A program made the position numbers and the translations under genes. The notes beneath the pieces are model-generated. The model ran no database searches. It saw nothing but the letters and a program-made list of their open reading frames with translations, and was not told where the DNA came from. Below are positions 5,118-5,565 of a DNA stretch of 5,565 bases, in pieces; within the stretch, counting starts at the first letter, position 1; every line of letters starts with the position of its first letter. Location: positions 1 to 5,565 of the forward strand of contig CADBNG010000107.1 in the NCBI GenBank assembly GCA_902795985.1, in the 5' to 3' direction. The stretch comes from an uncultured Lachnospiraceae bacterium. GTDB taxonomy: Bacteria > Bacillota_A > Clostridia > Lachnospirales > Lachnospiraceae.

Positions 5118-5565
5118 AACAGGTTTTGCCCATGAAATACTGAAACCCTTTATCGTTCTGGTCTGCATCTGCCTGGTGGCCGCCGCTCTTCTGGGATATA
5201 CCCACGACGTCACCGATCCGATCATTACCGAAATGCAGACGAAGCAGGCGCAGGAAGCCCGTCTTACCGTGCTTCCCGGCGCGCAGTCCTTTACGGAAGT
5301 GGATGTGGATTGCGACGAACTCGGAATTCTCAGCGCGTACAAAGAAGATTCCGGCATCGGTTATGTGGTTACCGCCCAGCGGAAAGGCTACGGCGGTGAA
5401 GTCGTGGCGACAGTAGGCATGGACCAGTACGGAAACATTGTCGGAATCCTGGCCGACGTTTCCTCGGAGACCCAGGGCGTCGGAACCAAGGTCGGTATCC
5501 AGGCCTATCTGGACAACTACGTCGGCAACGCGCATCCCGCCCAGGTGGACGGAATCTCCGGCGCG
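5110..5565 (+). CDS. rnfG: RnfG, FMN-carrying periplasm-facing subunit of the Rnf complex (3' end off the window)
   Basis: The first 152 residues are present and the frame is open at the right edge; the family is usually about 190-210 residues, so roughly a quarter is missing. A single N-terminal membrane anchor (about 12-30, with Cys19 and Cys21) is followed by an extracytoplasmic domain. Recognisable RnfG blocks are GIGYVV (82-87), KGYGGEVVATVGMD (92-105) and ETQGVGTKV (120-128), the last a variant of ETPGLG. The sequence breaks off at DGISGA (147-152), exactly where the FMN-binding (S/T)GAT motif is expected, so the acceptor threonine should be the next codon (inference). FMN on RnfG relays electrons between the cytoplasmic and membrane parts of Rnf. 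The ATG at 5110 overlaps the rnfD stop by 8 bp and has a strong GGGGGAGGTG site (5093-5102). rnfE, rnfA and rnfB are expected next. Confidence 0.94.
   Translation, partial: MAKTGFAHEILKPFIVLVCICLVAAALLGYTHDVTDPIITEMQTKQAQEARLTVLPGAQSFTEVDVDCDELGILSAYKEDSGIGYVVTAQRKGYGGEVVATVGMDQYGNIVGILADVSSETQGVGTKVGIQAYLDNYVGNAHPAQVDGISGA

Noticed and set aside
4041..5357. Long open frame on the minus strand (438 codons) opposite rnfC, rnfD and rnfG
   Set aside because: The translation is His/Asp/Gln-rich low-quality sequence, and three well-recognised Rnf genes lie on the other strand with proper start sites. It is a shadow.

Overview
The window looks like chromosomal DNA from an anaerobic Gram-positive bacterium of the class Clostridia, probably a gut or rumen member. 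Three things point there. The start of an Rnf operon runs in the Firmicutes order C-D-G. Ribosome-binding sites are strong and GGAGG-like. A condensation-like acyltransferase is paired with a zinc-ribbon membrane protein, a pairing I remember from Clostridia. Coding DNA is fairly G+C-rich (not counted). Genus cannot be fixed from the sequence alone.

The left half (1 to about 2500) is a leftward operon of three tightly packed genes. First comes an HxxxDG acyltransferase of the condensation/alcohol-acetyltransferase superfamily. It overlaps by 8 bp a protein with an N-terminal zinc ribbon and six predicted membrane segments (DUF6320-like). After an 11-nt gap that is itself a perfect Shine-Dalgarno comes a lipoprotein gene that runs off the left edge. 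The lipoprotein has a Pro/Thr/Ser-rich stalk with three VYGPP motifs. It ends in at least 50 residues made only of Asp, Glu, Tyr and Gly, encoded by 36-bp tandem repeats. The product of this operon is unknown; a role in acylating or displaying something at the envelope is an inference.

The divergent intergenic region (about 2500 to 2817) holds a G+C-rich stretch with no recognised content, then an A+T-rich control region. The latter has a perfect 9-bp inverted repeat, an extended -10 promoter firing rightward, and a roughly 100-nt leader with two adjacent hairpins. The second hairpin is followed by a T-rich tract and looks like an intrinsic terminator placed before the first gene.

The right half (2818 to 5565) is the beginning of an rnf operon: rnfC, rnfD and the first 152 codons of rnfG. 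Stop and start codons overlap by 4 and 8 bp. The encoded complex couples ferredoxin oxidation to NAD+ reduction while pumping Na+ or H+. RnfC carries the nucleotide/flavin site and two ferredoxin-like iron-sulfur motifs. RnfD and RnfG each carry a covalent-FMN (S/T)GAT motif, and the window edge cuts RnfG inside its motif. The remaining genes (rnfE, rnfA, rnfB) would be expected just to the right.
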